Numbered from the stretch's first letter, positions 8,148-16,774 are shown. The stretch is DNA of 25,316 bases from Flavobacteriales bacterium (GCA_002402165.1 NVVI01000003.1:108538-133853); one strand, 5' to 3'. The notes: a model not told the origin generated them from the letters alone. A program made the numbers and translations.

Positions 8148-8221
8148 TCCCTGAGCGAAATCGAAGGACGTATTTTCGATATCATATTTGTTACATTTGA
8201 CTCTTCGGCTCCGCTCAGAGA
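8148..8221. repeat. Imperfect palindromic intergenic repeat (REP-like), possible terminator
   Basis: The left arm (about 8148-8168) reads TCCCTGAGCGAAATCGAAGG. The reverse complement of the right arm (about 8201-8221) reads TCTCTGAGCGGAGCCGAAGAG. The arms match at most positions around the core CTGAGCG...CGAAG, separated by a 32-base AT-rich spacer. It fills most of the gap between the VF530 gene and the SDR-like gene and is more GC-rich than its surroundings. I recall similar CTGAGCG-rich palindromes scattered between genes in Flavobacteriia. It could terminate the ABC/VF530 transcript. Confidence 0.6.
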
Positions 8222-8250
8222 ACAAATGAAAAGTATATTTGCAATCTATT

Positions 8251-9798
8251 ATGACCCAAACATCAGATAAGGTTAGTACAAAAGAAATTGAACAGTGTAT
8301 CGCTGTTTTAGAGTCTTTGGCTAATAACACCAATCAAATATTTAATTTACCCAAAGAACAACGAATAGCCTTAATGAAGGCTGCTGGATTACTTTCAAGG
8401 CCCAATAAAGATGAGTTTCACAAGCGTAAAAAAGACGCTAAAAAAGCAATCAAACGTAAAATGGTTGAGCGTGATAAACATGCTCGAAAAGAAACGGGCA
8501 TTCGATCTGCTAGAGAAGCATTGATATTTGAAGCACCAAAACCATTATTCAACTTACCAAAAGGAGAAAACGATACCCAAGCAACTTTAGAATCACCAAG
8601 AAACTGTTACGTATGTAAAACCGTATTTACCAAATTGCATCACTTTTATGACACCATGTGTACTGACTGTGGTGACTTAAATTATGCCAAGCGTTTTCAA
8701 ACGGCCGATTTAACCGGACAGGTTGCAGTTGTAACAGGCTCTCGATTAAAAATTGGTTATCACATTACCTTAATCTTATTGAGATCTGGAGCTACTGTTA
8801 TTGCAACTACCCGATTTCCTGTTGATTCTGCTTTACGTTTTGCTAAAGAAATAGATTTTTCTGTTTGGGGTCATCGGTTAAAAATTCATGGATTGGATTT
8901 AAGACACATTCCTAGCGTTGAGATTTTTTGCAACTTTATTGAACAACATTATGATAGATTAGATATCTTAATCAATAATGCAGCACAGACAGTTAGAAGA
9001 CCAGCAGGGTTTTACCAGCATTTAATGGAAAATGAAGAAAAACCCATTTCCTCTTTACCTCAATTTGCACAAGATTTATTGGCTGATCATAATAGCTGCA
9101 TTCAAGAAATAAAGAGTTTATCTATTGGCACTGATAATAAAGAAAACAGTCGTTTATCTGTCACTTGGCAAAGCCCAGAAACAGGAATAGGACTAATAGC
9201 CTCTGCCAAATTATCGCAAATTCCTTATAGCTTTGATAACGCTGCACAAACGGCAGCAATATTCCCAGAAGGGAAATTAGATGCTGATTTACAGCAAGTT
9301 GACCTCAGAAAAACCAACAGTTGGCGATTGAAATTAGGAGAAATTGAAACTCCAGAAATGATTGAAGTTCAGCTAGTAAATGCCGTTGCCCCTTTTGTGT
9401 TGTGTAACCGACTTTCCAATCTCATGAAAAAAGAAAATACAGGAATGAAACACATCATTAATGTTTCGGCTATGGAAGGAAAGTTTCATCGTTTTAAAAA
9501 GATTGATAGGCATCCTCATACCAATATGGCTAAAGCTGCTTTAAATATGATGACGCACACTTCGGCTTCTAGCTTTGCAAAAGATGGCATTTATATGAAT
9601 GCTGTAGATACTGGATGGGTTACTGATGAAGACCCTATTGAATTATCTAAAGCGAAAGAAGAAACACATGATTTTCAACCTCCTTTGGATATTGTTGATG
9701 GTGCTGCTCGTGTTTTAGACCCTTTAATAGATGGTATTAATACTGGTAAACATTGGTGTGGTAAATTCTTAAAAGACTACTTCCCTATTGACTGGTAA
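8251..9798 (+). CDS. SDR-like Rossmann protein with zinc ribbon and Tyr-to-Thr active site
   Basis: A 515-residue protein from ATG 8251. The frame extends four codons further to a TTG, which is not preferred. It has four parts. (1) A helical, strongly basic N-terminal region (1-115; [20 protein letters not shown] at 58-77). (2) A CxxC/CxxC zinc ribbon (Cys119, 122, 137, 140). (3) An NAD(P)-binding Rossmann domain with TGSRLKIG at 162-169, NNAA at 242-245, a Ser at 406 (NVSAMEG) and a TxxxK motif (Thr424, Lys428) in place of YxxxK. (4) A ~120-residue insert (about 255-375) between the NNAG-like motif and the next Rossmann strand. Classical SDRs are ~250 residues and use the Tyr for catalysis, so this protein may not be an ordinary dehydrogenase. 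I recall long relatives with the same TNMAK in other bacteria, without known function. It is monocistronic and ends in a hairpin. Confidence 0.75.
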   Translation: MTQTSDKVSTKEIEQCIAVLESLANNTNQIFNLPKEQRIALMKAAGLLSRPNKDEFHKRKKDAKKAIKRKMVERDKHARKETGIRSAREALIFEAPKPLFNLPKGENDTQATLESPRNCYVCKTVFTKLHHFYDTMCTDCGDLNYAKRFQTADLTGQVAVVTGSRLKIGYHITLILLRSGATVIATTRFPVDSALRFAKEIDFSVWGHRLKIHGLDLRHIPSVEIFCNFIEQHYDRLDILINNAAQTVRRPAGFYQHLMENEEKPISSLPQFAQDLLADHNSCIQEIKSLSIGTDNKENSRLSVTWQSPETGIGLIASAKLSQIPYSFDNAAQTAAIFPEGKLDADLQQVDLRKTNSWRLKLGEIETPEMIEVQLVNAVAPFVLCNRLSNLMKKENTGMKHIINVSAMEGKFHRFKKIDRHPHTNMAKAALNMMTHTSASSFAKDGIYMNAVDTGWVTDEDPIELSKAKEETHDFQPPLDIVDGAARVLDPLIDGINTGKHWCGKFLKDYFPIDW

Positions 9799-9830
9799 TT
9801 CACTTGACTTTCTCCTAAAAAAACGCTAAC

Positions 9831-9889
9831 TTCGTTTAACAACAGTTTTATATCACATTAAAACGTGACATAGAATGACGTTAAACGAA
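9831..9889. terminator. Nested inverted repeat between convergent genes, likely bidirectional terminator
   Basis: TTCGTTTAAC at 9831-9840 is exactly complementary to GTTAAACGAA at 9880-9889. The 39-base interval contains a smaller inverted pair (TCAC...GTGA near 9853-9869). The element lies between the stop of the SDR-like gene (9798) and the stop of the CpsB-like gene (9894), where a shared terminator is expected. There is no long T-run, so intrinsic termination is probable but not certain. Confidence 0.5.
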
Positions 9890-9893
9890 AAAC

Positions 9894-10640
9894 TTATAAT
9901 TGCTTATTAAACAAATTTTCTTTTTCAGCTAACTTATGAATGTGTTTTAAATTCAAATGATCTTCTATAGCCATTAAATGTTGTATTCTGTGACAATCCG
10001 TTCCAACAGCATCTACCACATCAGCATCAACCATTTTTTGGGCTACTTTTTTTGTTTGAGGGGAATAATGACCAATTAACGAAAGTAAATTCATTTGCAA
10101 TAACACTCCTTTAGCTCTTAATTCGTCATACTTTTCAAAGTCATCATACCAATAAGTATAGCGCTCTGGGTGAGCCAAAATGGGCTTATATCCTGCCATT
10201 TGAAAATTAAAAATAATTTCTTGTAAATTTCGAGGTTCCTGCATAAAAGGCAACTCAAACAATACGTGATTATCTCCAAAAGTTAATATCTCTTTCTTTT
10301 TAATCAGTTCATCTAACCCATCATCTAAGTTATATTCTGCTGCGGCAGATATATCAATGTTAATGTTTTGCTTTTGAAGTTCTTCTCTTAAATCATCTAA
10401 TCCACCCAGAATTTTATCTGGTGTATTTTGATAGTAATCACACATTACGTGTGGAGTAGTAATAATTTTTTTGTAACCTAGTTCAATAAATCGTTGCACT
10501 AACATTACAGAAGTTTCCATATCTGGAGAACCATCATCTATCCCTGGAATCAAATGAGAGTGAATATCAGCACCAAAAATCGAAAGATTTATCGGTTCTA
10601 ATTTAGGCTCTATTTTGAATATTTTGCTTAGAAAACTCAT
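9894..10640 (-). CDS. CpsB/YwqE-type PHP-domain tyrosine-protein phosphatase
   Basis: A 248-residue PHP-fold protein. The metal-binding signature HSHLIPGIDDG lies at about residues 26-36. Further conserved elements are TTPHVMCDYY, a central Glu in LFELPF, LAHPERY and VGTDCHR near the C-terminus. CpsB of Streptococcus and YwqE of Bacillus are manganese-dependent phosphatases that remove phosphate from BY-kinases controlling capsule length. In Bacteroidota such genes accompany exopolysaccharide loci. The Wzc-type kinase it would act on is not in this window. It is the last gene of the nine-gene sugar-nucleotide operon, separated from the epimerase gene by 80 bases of repeat-rich DNA, and is followed by the terminator at 9831-9889. 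Function as a phosphatase is inferred from family and context. Confidence 0.85.
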   Translation of the reverse strand: MSFLSKIFKIEPKLEPINLSIFGADIHSHLIPGIDDGSPDMETSVMLVQRFIELGYKKIITTPHVMCDYYQNTPDKILGGLDDLREELQKQNINIDISAAAEYNLDDGLDELIKKKEILTFGDNHVLFELPFMQEPRNLQEIIFNFQMAGYKPILAHPERYTYWYDDFEKYDELRAKGVLLQMNLLSLIGHYSPQTKKVAQKMVDADVVDAVGTDCHRIQHLMAIEDHLNLKHIHKLAEKENLFNKQL

Positions 10641-10642
10641 TC

Positions 10643-10720
10643 TTTAGTTGTTGGTATTTAGTTGATGGTGTTTAGTCTTAATTTTCTATAAACTAACAAC
10701 AATACACCATATACTAAAGT
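10643..10720. repeat. Degenerate 14-bp tandem repeat with inverted copies
   Basis: Two adjacent 14-base units, TTTAGTTGTTGGTA (10643-10656) and TTTAGTTGATGGTG (10657-10670), are followed by a partial third TTTAGTC. After a short AT spacer, inverted copies follow (10691-10720), for example ACACCATATACTAAAG, the complement of a TTTAGTATATGGTG unit. The whole block can fold into a long imperfect hairpin and fills the gap between the epimerase and phosphatase genes. It could terminate transcription partly or stabilise the upstream mRNA end. Confidence 0.6.
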
Positions 10721-11710
10721 CTAATTTACGAATTCTTTTTGAAACCACTCTACTGTAATTTCCAAGCCTTCATCAATTTTTATTTTAGGATTATAGTCAA
10801 TGAGTTCTTTAGCCAAAGATATATCTGCTAAAGAATCTTTTACATCACCAGGCCTATCTTCTCTATAAATAGGTTTTACATCATTTCCAACTACCTTTCT
10901 AATCGAATTAAATAATTCATTTACAGTAACTCTATCGCCACATGCAATGTTTATTATTTTCCCTTTTACTTCTTTCTCTGAAAACAATGCTTTAATATTT
11001 GCTTGAACGGCATTTTCTACAAACGTAAAGTCTCTACTTTGTTCGCCATCTCCATTAATAAATGGGGATTCATTTTTTAAAACTGCAGCCATAAACAAAG
11101 GAATTGCTGCAGCATAAGGTCCTGATGGATTTTGTTTTGGTCCGAAAATATTAAAATACCTTAATCCTATAACATCCAATCCATACACATCTGCAAAAAC
11201 TTGAGCATATAATTCTTTAGCACGTTTACTTACGGCATACGGAGAAAGTGAATTCCCTATTCTACTTTCTACTTTTGGTAAATCTTTACTGTCTCCAAAA
11301 ACAGAGGATGAACTTGCAAATACTACTCGTTTCACATTACTATCTTTTGCAGCAGTTAGCACATTTAAGAATCCCGTGGCATTAGCATGATGGGTTGCTA
11401 AAGGATTTTCTATTGAACGTGGTACTGATCCTAATGCTGCTTGATGAGAGATATAATCCACTTTAGAAATAATCTCTTGGCATGTCTTAAAATCAGTAAT
11501 ATCTCCTTCGATAAACTCAAAGTTGGGCTGACCAACATACTGTAATATATTGGTCATGTAACCATTTGAAAGATTATCCAACACAATTACTTTCCCTGCA
11601 TTGTATTTCATTAAATACTCAACAATATTAGAGCCTATAAACCCTGCTCCGCCTGTTATTAGAAAAGTGCTTTTAGAAATGTCTTTTGTGTGAAAAGGAA
11701 TATCGTACAT
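10721..11710 (-). CDS. UDP-HexNAc 4-epimerase (WbpP/TviC-like SDR)
   Basis: A 329-residue extended SDR. The NAD-binding motif TGGAGFIGS is at about 19-27, the catalytic Ser in SSSSVFGD at 133-140, and the catalytic YxxxK is Tyr158-Lys162 (SPYAVSKRAKE). LRYFNIFGPKQNP and DGEQSRDFTFVENAVQAN follow, the pattern of WbpP of Pseudomonas and TviC/VipB of Salmonella, which interconvert UDP-GlcNAc(A) and UDP-GalNAc(A). A general UDP-glucose 4-epimerase (GalE) is the main alternative. The N-terminal leader before the first strand (about 14 residues) also recalls WbpP/TviC. In this operon it sits downstream of a TviB-like dehydrogenase, the Vi-antigen pair, which supports a UDP-GalNAcA or UDP-GalNAc product. 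Unlike the other operon genes it is flanked on both sides by repeat-filled gaps. Confidence 0.8.
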   Translation of the reverse strand: MYDIPFHTKDISKSTFLITGGAGFIGSNIVEYLMKYNAGKVIVLDNLSNGYMTNILQYVGQPNFEFIEGDITDFKTCQEIISKVDYISHQAALGSVPRSIENPLATHHANATGFLNVLTAAKDSNVKRVVFASSSSVFGDSKDLPKVESRIGNSLSPYAVSKRAKELYAQVFADVYGLDVIGLRYFNIFGPKQNPSGPYAAAIPLFMAAVLKNESPFINGDGEQSRDFTFVENAVQANIKALFSEKEVKGKIINIACGDRVTVNELFNSIRKVVGNDVKPIYREDRPGDVKDSLADISLAKELIDYNPKIKIDEGLEITVEWFQKEFVN

Positions 11711-11724
11711 CTTTAATTAGTAGG

Positions 11725-11795
11725 AAGTTGAAAGTTTATAAAGTTGAAAGTTCTTTTTCATTATCTAATTATCACATTAATCAATTATCTAATTA
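11725..11795. repeat. Two short tandem repeats (16-bp x2 and 8-bp x4.5)
   Basis: AAGTTGAAAGTTTATA (11725-11740) is followed directly by AAGTTGAAAGTTCTTT (11741-11756). Then an 8-base unit, consensus ATTATCTA, runs four and a half times from 11760 to 11795 (ATTATCTA, ATTATCAC, ATTAATCA, ATTATCTA, ATTA), reaching into the rfbB stop codon. Both occupy the gap between rfbB and the epimerase gene. This looks like slippage-generated low-complexity DNA or a decayed dispersed repeat. Confidence 0.65.
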
Positions 11796-12848
11796 CCTTT
11801 CTGCGTATTGTTTTTTATAATAATTTTGATAATCTCCTGAAGTGATATTGTTTAACCATTCTTCATTTTCTAAATACCAATCAATAGTATTTCTTATTCC
11901 TTCTTCAAATTGTAAGGAAGGTACCCAACCTAACTCTTCTTTTAATTTTGTAGCATCAATGGCATAACGCATATCGTGTCCTGCCCTATCAGTAACATAA
12001 GTAATTAATTTTTCTGATTCTCCTTCTGGTCTCCCCAACTTTTCATCCATTACTTTACACATTACTTTAATTAGGTCAATGTTTTTCCATTCGTTATGTC
12101 CGCCTATATTGTAGGTTTCACCATTTCTTCCGCCATGAAAAATTACATCTATCGCTTTTGCGTGGTCATTTACCCATAACCAATCCCTAATATTTTCTCC
12201 TTTACCATAAACTGGTAATGGTTTATTATTTTGAATATTATTAATAAATAAAGGAATCAATTTTTCTGGGAACTGATGTGAGCCATAGTTGTTAGAGCAA
12301 TTAGAAATAACAATAGGCATTCCATAAGTGTGATGGTATGCTCTCACTAAATGGTCTGAACTTGCCTTGGATGCAGAATACGGACTGCGAGGATCATAAG
12401 AAGTAGTTTCTAGAAACATTCCGTCACCACCTAGTGAGCCATAAACTTCATCTGTAGAAACATGATAAAATAACTTACCATCAAAATTATCTTTCCAACT
12501 ATCTTTTGCAGCATTCAATAAATTGGTTGTCCCAACTATATTAGTCATAACAAACTCCATTGGCCCTTCTATAGATCTATCCACATGAGATTCTGCTGCT
12601 AAGTGAATTACAGCATCAAAGTTGTAATTCGAAAATAATTGGTTGATAAAATCAGCATCAACAATATCTCCTTTTACAAATTCGTAATTAGATTTTCCTT
12701 CAACATCAGTTAAGTTAGCTAAGTTTCCTGCATAAGTTAATTTATCCAAGTTTACTATTTTGTAATCAGGATATTTATCAATCATTAATCTCACTAAATG
12801 AGATCCAATAAATCCTGCTCCACCAGTTATTAAGATGGTTTTATTCAT
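11793..12848 (-). CDS. rfbB: dTDP-glucose 4,6-dehydratase RfbB
   Basis: A 351-residue extended SDR from the ATG at 12848. The frame runs four codons further to 12860, inside the preceding gene, but the ATG at 12848 overlaps that gene's TAA by one base (TAATG), a usual coupling arrangement. Motifs are TGGAGFIGSH (8-17), LAAESHVDRSI, HVSTDEVYG with the catalytic Asp133/Glu134 pair that marks dehydratases, YSASK with Tyr157 and Lys161, and NCSNNYGSHQFPEKLIPL. The RDWLWVNDHAKAI segment is also typical of RmlB. The product, dTDP-4-keto-6-deoxy-D-glucose, is a precursor for rhamnose and many amino-deoxy sugars. rfbA, rfbC and rfbD are not in the window, so the final sugar is unknown. Length is normal for the family. 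Confidence 0.93.
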   Translation of the reverse strand: MNKTILITGGAGFIGSHLVRLMIDKYPDYKIVNLDKLTYAGNLANLTDVEGKSNYEFVKGDIVDADFINQLFSNYNFDAVIHLAAESHVDRSIEGPMEFVMTNIVGTTNLLNAAKDSWKDNFDGKLFYHVSTDEVYGSLGGDGMFLETTSYDPRSPYSASKASSDHLVRAYHHTYGMPIVISNCSNNYGSHQFPEKLIPLFINNIQNNKPLPVYGKGENIRDWLWVNDHAKAIDVIFHGGRNGETYNIGGHNEWKNIDLIKVMCKVMDEKLGRPEGESEKLITYVTDRAGHDMRYAIDATKLKEELGWVPSLQFEEGIRNTIDWYLENEEWLNNITSGDYQNYYKKQYAER

Positions 12849-14143
12849 TATAAACTCCAATAAGTTAAGTCATTAATTTTTCCTCTGTAAATTCCTTTTA
12901 CATCAACTATTACAGGATTTTTAGAAGTTATCGATTTGAAAAAATCTTCATCAAAACAACTGTATTCTTTATGATTAACAGCAACAACTACTGCATCATA
13001 ATCATTAGCCATTTCTAGCACTAATCCAAAACCATATTCTTCTTTTAAAGCATCCGAATCAGCATGTGGGTCAACAACTTCTACTGTGACACCAAAAGAT
13101 GTTAATTCATTGATAACATCAACAACTTTAGAATTTCTAATATCACTAACATCTTCTTTAAAAGTGGCCCCCATTACTAATATCTTAGATTCACTAATAT
13201 GTTTTCCATTAGCAATAATCTTTTTTACTGTTTGTTTTGCTACATAACCTCCCATAGAATCATTTACAAAACGACCCGCATTTATAATCTGAGCATGATA
13301 ACCCAATTCTTTTGCTTTAAATGTTAAATAATATGGATCCACGCCAATACAATGCCCTCCAACTAGACCAGGATAAAATTTTAAGAAATTCCACTTGGTT
13401 CCTGCAGCTTCTAAAACATCATAGGTATTGATATCCATTTTATTAAAAATAATGGACAACTCATTTACAAGAGCAATGTTTAAATCACGTTGTGTGTTTT
13501 CAATAATTTTTGCAGCTTCAGCTACCTTTATGGTTGTTGCTCTATGGACTCCTACTTTAACTACTTCTTCATACACCTTAGCTATTTCCTCTAGAGATTC
13601 ATCACAACAGCCTGATACAACTTTAATAACATTAGTCAACGTATGCTTAGTATCTCCTGGATTAATTCTCTCTGGAGAATAACCTATCATAAAATCTTCT
13701 TTCCATTTTAATCCAGAAATTTCTTCCAGTATTGGGATACAGTCGTCCTCTGTACACCCTGGATAAACAGTAGATTCATAAACTACGTAATCTCCTTTTT
13801 TTAACACTTTACCTACTGTAGTAGAGGCACCTATTAATGGGGTTAAATCTGGTAATTTATTTGAATTAATTGGGGTTGGAACCGCCACAACGTAGAAAGT
13901 AGCTGTTTTTAAATCTTCTAAATTTGCTGTAAATTCAATATCACGTCCCTCAAAAGCAGAAGAATCCATTTCTTCACTTGGATCGATATTATTTTTCATC
14001 ATATCAATCCTTTTCTCGTTGATATCAAAACCAACAACTGACATTGTTTTAGCAAATTCTAAAGCTATTGGCAAACCAACATAACCCAATCCAATTACGG
14101 CAATTTTCGTTTCTTTATTTTTTAATCTATCGTAAATTCCCAT
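12848..14143 (-). CDS. UDP-N-acetylhexosamine 6-dehydrogenase (TviB/WbpA/WbpO-like)
   Basis: A 431-residue nucleotide-sugar dehydrogenase. The NAD-binding motif is GLGYVGLPIALEF (18-30). The conserved VPTPIN lies near 88-93, STVYPGC and GYSPERINPGD (154-164) follow, and the catalytic Cys265 is in GGHCIGVDPYYL. The 'VDPYYL' active site and SPERINPGD are characteristic of the TviB/WbpO/WbpA group that oxidises UDP-GlcNAc or UDP-GalNAc. They differ from the 'GGSCFPKD' of the UDP-glucose enzyme encoded upstream. It would make UDP-GlcNAcA, the entry substrate for the WbpB, WbpE and WbpD homologues of the same operon, and/or feed the TviC-like epimerase. It starts one base after the WbpB-like gene and overlaps rfbB by one base. 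Exact C2/C4 substrate preference cannot be told from sequence. Confidence 0.88.
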   Translation of the reverse strand: MGIYDRLKNKETKIAVIGLGYVGLPIALEFAKTMSVVGFDINEKRIDMMKNNIDPSEEMDSSAFEGRDIEFTANLEDLKTATFYVVAVPTPINSNKLPDLTPLIGASTTVGKVLKKGDYVVYESTVYPGCTEDDCIPILEEISGLKWKEDFMIGYSPERINPGDTKHTLTNVIKVVSGCCDESLEEIAKVYEEVVKVGVHRATTIKVAEAAKIIENTQRDLNIALVNELSIIFNKMDINTYDVLEAAGTKWNFLKFYPGLVGGHCIGVDPYYLTFKAKELGYHAQIINAGRFVNDSMGGYVAKQTVKKIIANGKHISESKILVMGATFKEDVSDIRNSKVVDVINELTSFGVTVEVVDPHADSDALKEEYGFGLVLEMANDYDAVVVAVNHKEYSCFDEDFFKSITSKNPVIVDVKGIYRGKINDLTYWSL

Positions 14144-14144
14144 C

Positions 14145-15209
14145 TTAAGCTTCTTTTATCTCTTGCTTTGAGTTTTGTTTTAATAATTCACTATCTCTCA
14201 ATAGATAAATTCTTTCTATTATATCAACCACTTTTAATCCTTCTTCAGCATTTGTTGTTGCATTTGTCCTCCCTTTTAACGTGTCTATTACATTCTCTAT
14301 AATGTAATGATGATTTGCAGCTGAGCCTTTATAATTTCCATAATCATTTGAAGGGTTTGCCTCAGCTAATTTTGGTATATTATAACCATCAATATTACAA
14401 ATTTCTACTTCATTCATATATTGGCCACCTATCTTAACGCTCCCTTTCTCCCCAATTATTGTAATACTGCTTTCTAAATTTTGAGTAGCTACTGCCGTTG
14501 AATAGTTTAAATTACCCATTCCTCCATCTACAAAATCAAAAGAAATAATACCAGAATCTTCAAAATCGGTTAACGATTCATGAGTAAAATCTTTAAATTT
14601 TCCTTGAATATTTTCAATATCACCGAACAACCAATACATAATATCTATAAAATGGGAAAATTGGGTGTAAAGCGTACCTCCATCTAGTTCTTGTGTTCCT
14701 TTCCAATCTCCCTTTTTGTAATAACGATCATCTCTATTCCAATAGCAGCTAAGCTGAACCATGAATATTTTACCCAATATTTTGTTTTCAATTAGATCTT
14801 TTATCCAAACCGATGGTGGCGAATACCGATTCTGCATTACAGCGAAAACGTGCTTATTATTCGTTGTTGCTTTATTAATAACTTTTTCACATTTTGCTCT
14901 TGAAAGTCCAATTGGCTTTTCGATAACTACATGAATTCTTTTATCCAAAACTAACGAGGCTTGGTCAGCATGTAATCCATTAGGAGTACAAATATTTATT
15001 ACATCAATGTCTAAATCCTCATCGAGCAATTTTTCTATAGATTGAAAAAAAGTTACATCATATTTTTCAATATTTAATTCTGATTTAGGTCTTACATCAC
15101 ATAAAGCTACTAATTCTGCTTCCTCATTCCTATATATCATTTCAGCGTGGCACTTCCCGATATGACCGCATCCTATAATAGCAAATTTTATTTTTTTATT
15201 ATCCGTCAT
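14145..15209 (-). CDS. wbpB: Gfo/Idh/MocA dehydrogenase, WbpB/WlbA-like (UDP-GlcNAcA 3-dehydrogenase)
   Basis: A 354-residue oxidoreductase. The N-terminal Rossmann domain has FAIIGCGHIGKCHA (9-22) and the family's conserved EKP at 97-99. The C-terminal alpha/beta domain has QNRYSPP and CYWNRDDRYYKKGDWKG, followed by ELDGGTLYTQFSHFIDIMYWLFG. This set is characteristic of WlbA (Bordetella) and WbpB (Pseudomonas). These enzymes oxidise the 3-hydroxyl of UDP-GlcNAcA to the 3-keto sugar. In Pseudomonas the reaction is coupled to the aminotransferase WbpE; here WbpE- and WbpD-like genes are in the same operon, so the pathway assignment is strong. It is slightly longer than WbpB (~316) because of extra C-terminal residues. 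It lies 3 bases after the WbpD-like gene and 1 base before the TviB-like gene. Confidence 0.88.
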   Translation of the reverse strand: MTDNKKIKFAIIGCGHIGKCHAEMIYRNEEAELVALCDVRPKSELNIEKYDVTFFQSIEKLLDEDLDIDVINICTPNGLHADQASLVLDKRIHVVIEKPIGLSRAKCEKVINKATTNNKHVFAVMQNRYSPPSVWIKDLIENKILGKIFMVQLSCYWNRDDRYYKKGDWKGTQELDGGTLYTQFSHFIDIMYWLFGDIENIQGKFKDFTHESLTDFEDSGIISFDFVDGGMGNLNYSTAVATQNLESSITIIGEKGSVKIGGQYMNEVEICNIDGYNIPKLAEANPSNDYGNYKGSAANHHYIIENVIDTLKGRTNATTNAEEGLKVVDIIERIYLLRDSELLKQNSKQEIKEA

Positions 15210-15212
15210 TAA

Positions 15213-15785
15213 TTAAGAAATCTTCACAACAATATTTGAATCAATTTTATACTTTTCTCTACTTTCTAAACATATAGCTTCCCCATTCTCATCAAACTCT
15301 AAGCGATGACCATACTCGCTCATCCATCCAATTTGTTTTGAAGGATTTCCTACCACCAAAGCATAATCTGGAACTGTTTTAGTCACTACAGCTCCTGCTC
15401 CAATAAAAGCAAACCTACCTATTTCGTTACCACAAACTATTGTAGCATTTGCTCCAATTGAAGCTCCTTTTTTAACTGTAGTTTTTATGTATTCTCCTCT
15501 TCTACTTACCGCACTTCTAGGGTTAATCACGTTGGTAAAAACAACAGAGGGACCCAAGAACACGTCATCTTCACAATTTACTCCTGAATAAATAGAAACA
15601 TTGTTTTGAACTTTTACATTTTTTCCTAAGACAACTTCAGAAAATACAACTACATTTTGACCAATATTACAGTTTTCTCCAATCGTACAATTTGGCATAA
15701 TATGAGAAAAATGCCATATTTTGGTTCCATCACCAATATCACATCCTTCGTCTATAATTGCTGTATCGTGATTAAAATATGCCAT
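15213..15785 (-). CDS. wbpD: WbpD/WlbB-like UDP-3-aminosugar N-acetyltransferase
   Basis: A 190-residue left-handed beta-helix acyltransferase. Hexapeptide repeats ([LIV]-G-x4) run from about residue 10 to 155, for example [72 protein letters not shown] and [19 protein letters not shown]. The [15 protein letters not shown] loop is typical of WbpD and WlbB. The enzyme acetylates the 3-amino group of UDP-GlcNAc3NA using acetyl-CoA, giving UDP-GlcNAc(3NAc)A, the last step of the four-enzyme path encoded here. It should act as a cytoplasmic trimer. Spacing is 2 bases from the UDP-xylose synthase gene and 3 bases to the WbpB-like gene. A different 3- or 4-amino sugar substrate is possible but less likely given the neighbours. 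Confidence 0.87.
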   Translation of the reverse strand: MAYFNHDTAIIDEGCDIGDGTKIWHFSHIMPNCTIGENCNIGQNVVVFSEVVLGKNVKVQNNVSIYSGVNCEDDVFLGPSVVFTNVINPRSAVSRRGEYIKTTVKKGASIGANATIVCGNEIGRFAFIGAGAVVTKTVPDYALVVGNPSKQIGWMSEYGHRLEFDENGEAICLESREKYKIDSNIVVKIS

Positions 15786-15787
15786 AA

Positions 15788-16771
15788 TTATTTAACGTAT
15801 TCATCAAAATTCTTATGTTCCACTTTATGCAATTCATCTTCAGATAAGTTCTTAAAATAGTCGTATGTAATTTTCAAACCATCAGCTCTATTTACTTTTG
15901 GTTCCCATCCTAATAACTCTATTGCTTTAGTTATGTCTGGTTGTCGTTGCATTGGATCATTGATTGGCAAATCTTTGTAAATAATCTTCTGGGTTGTTCC
16001 TGTGAGTTTGATAATCTCTTTTGCAAAATCTAGAATAGTAATTTCATCTGGATTTCCAATATTTACTGGCAATGCATAATCACTCAATAACAAACGATAA
16101 ATACCCTCAATTAAATCATCTACATAACAAAAAGAACGTGTTTGATCTCCTTTTCCAAAAACTGTCAGATCCTCCCCCCTCAATGCTTGCCCAATAAAAG
16201 CGGGCAAAACTCTGCCATCATTTAATCGCATACGTGGACCATATGTGTTGAAAATTCTAATAATCCTTGTCTCTACACCATGATAGGTATGATAAGCCAT
16301 TGTAATTGCCTCTTGAAAACGTTTTGCTTCATCATAAACACCTCTTGGCCCAACGGGATTTACGTTTCCATAATAATCTTCTGTCTGAGGATGAACCAAT
16401 GGGTCACCATATACTTCAGATGTGGAAGCAATTAACATTCTTGCTCCTTTAGCTTTTGCTAGTCCTAATAAATTATGTGTACCTAAAGAGCCTACTTTCA
16501 ATGTTTGGATTGGAATTTTTAAATAATCAATAGGACTTGCTGGAGAAGCAAAATGTAGAATATAATCTAATTCTACTTTTATAGAAATATGTTCTGAAAC
16601 ATCATGATTGATAAATTCAAAATTCTCATTAGTGGACAGATGTTCAAGATTCTTTAAATCACCCGTAATTAGGTTATCCATAGCAATAACAAAATAGCCT
16701 TCTTTGAGAAATCGATCACATAGATGGGAACCTAAAAACCCTGCTGCACCTGTTATTAATACTTTTTTCAT
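15788..16771 (-). CDS. uxs: UDP-glucuronate decarboxylase (UDP-xylose synthase)
   Basis: A 327-residue extended SDR. Motifs are [16 protein letters not shown] (7-22), [13 protein letters not shown] (73-85), STSEVYGDP with Glu119, YDEAKRFQE with Tyr146 and Lys150, [14 protein letters not shown] and [13 protein letters not shown]. The ASPASP loop and YDEAKR are diagnostic for UDP-xylose synthase as opposed to dTDP-glucose dehydratase. It oxidises the C4 of UDP-glucuronate, decarboxylates and reduces it to UDP-xylose. The UDP-glucose dehydrogenase encoded 3 bases upstream supplies its substrate, so the two genes form a complete UDP-glucose to UDP-xylose route. Length is normal for bacterial Uxs (about 310-330). 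ArnA-like 4-keto-pentose formation is unlikely because the transformylase domain is absent. Confidence 0.92.
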   Translation of the reverse strand: MKKVLITGAAGFLGSHLCDRFLKEGYFVIAMDNLITGDLKNLEHLSTNENFEFINHDVSEHISIKVELDYILHFASPASPIDYLKIPIQTLKVGSLGTHNLLGLAKAKGARMLIASTSEVYGDPLVHPQTEDYYGNVNPVGPRGVYDEAKRFQEAITMAYHTYHGVETRIIRIFNTYGPRMRLNDGRVLPAFIGQALRGEDLTVFGKGDQTRSFCYVDDLIEGIYRLLLSDYALPVNIGNPDEITILDFAKEIIKLTGTTQKIIYKDLPINDPMQRQPDITKAIELLGWEPKVNRADGLKITYDYFKNLSEDELHKVEHKNFDEYVK

Positions 16772-16774
16772 AAT

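Noticed and set aside
8136..8333. Minus-strand 65-codon open frame
   Set aside because: It is produced by the palindromic repeat and the antisense of the SDR-like gene start; no recognisable protein.
13428..13682. Plus-strand 84-codon open frame
   Set aside because: Lies fully inside the UDP-HexNAc dehydrogenase gene on the other strand, which has full-length conserved motifs.
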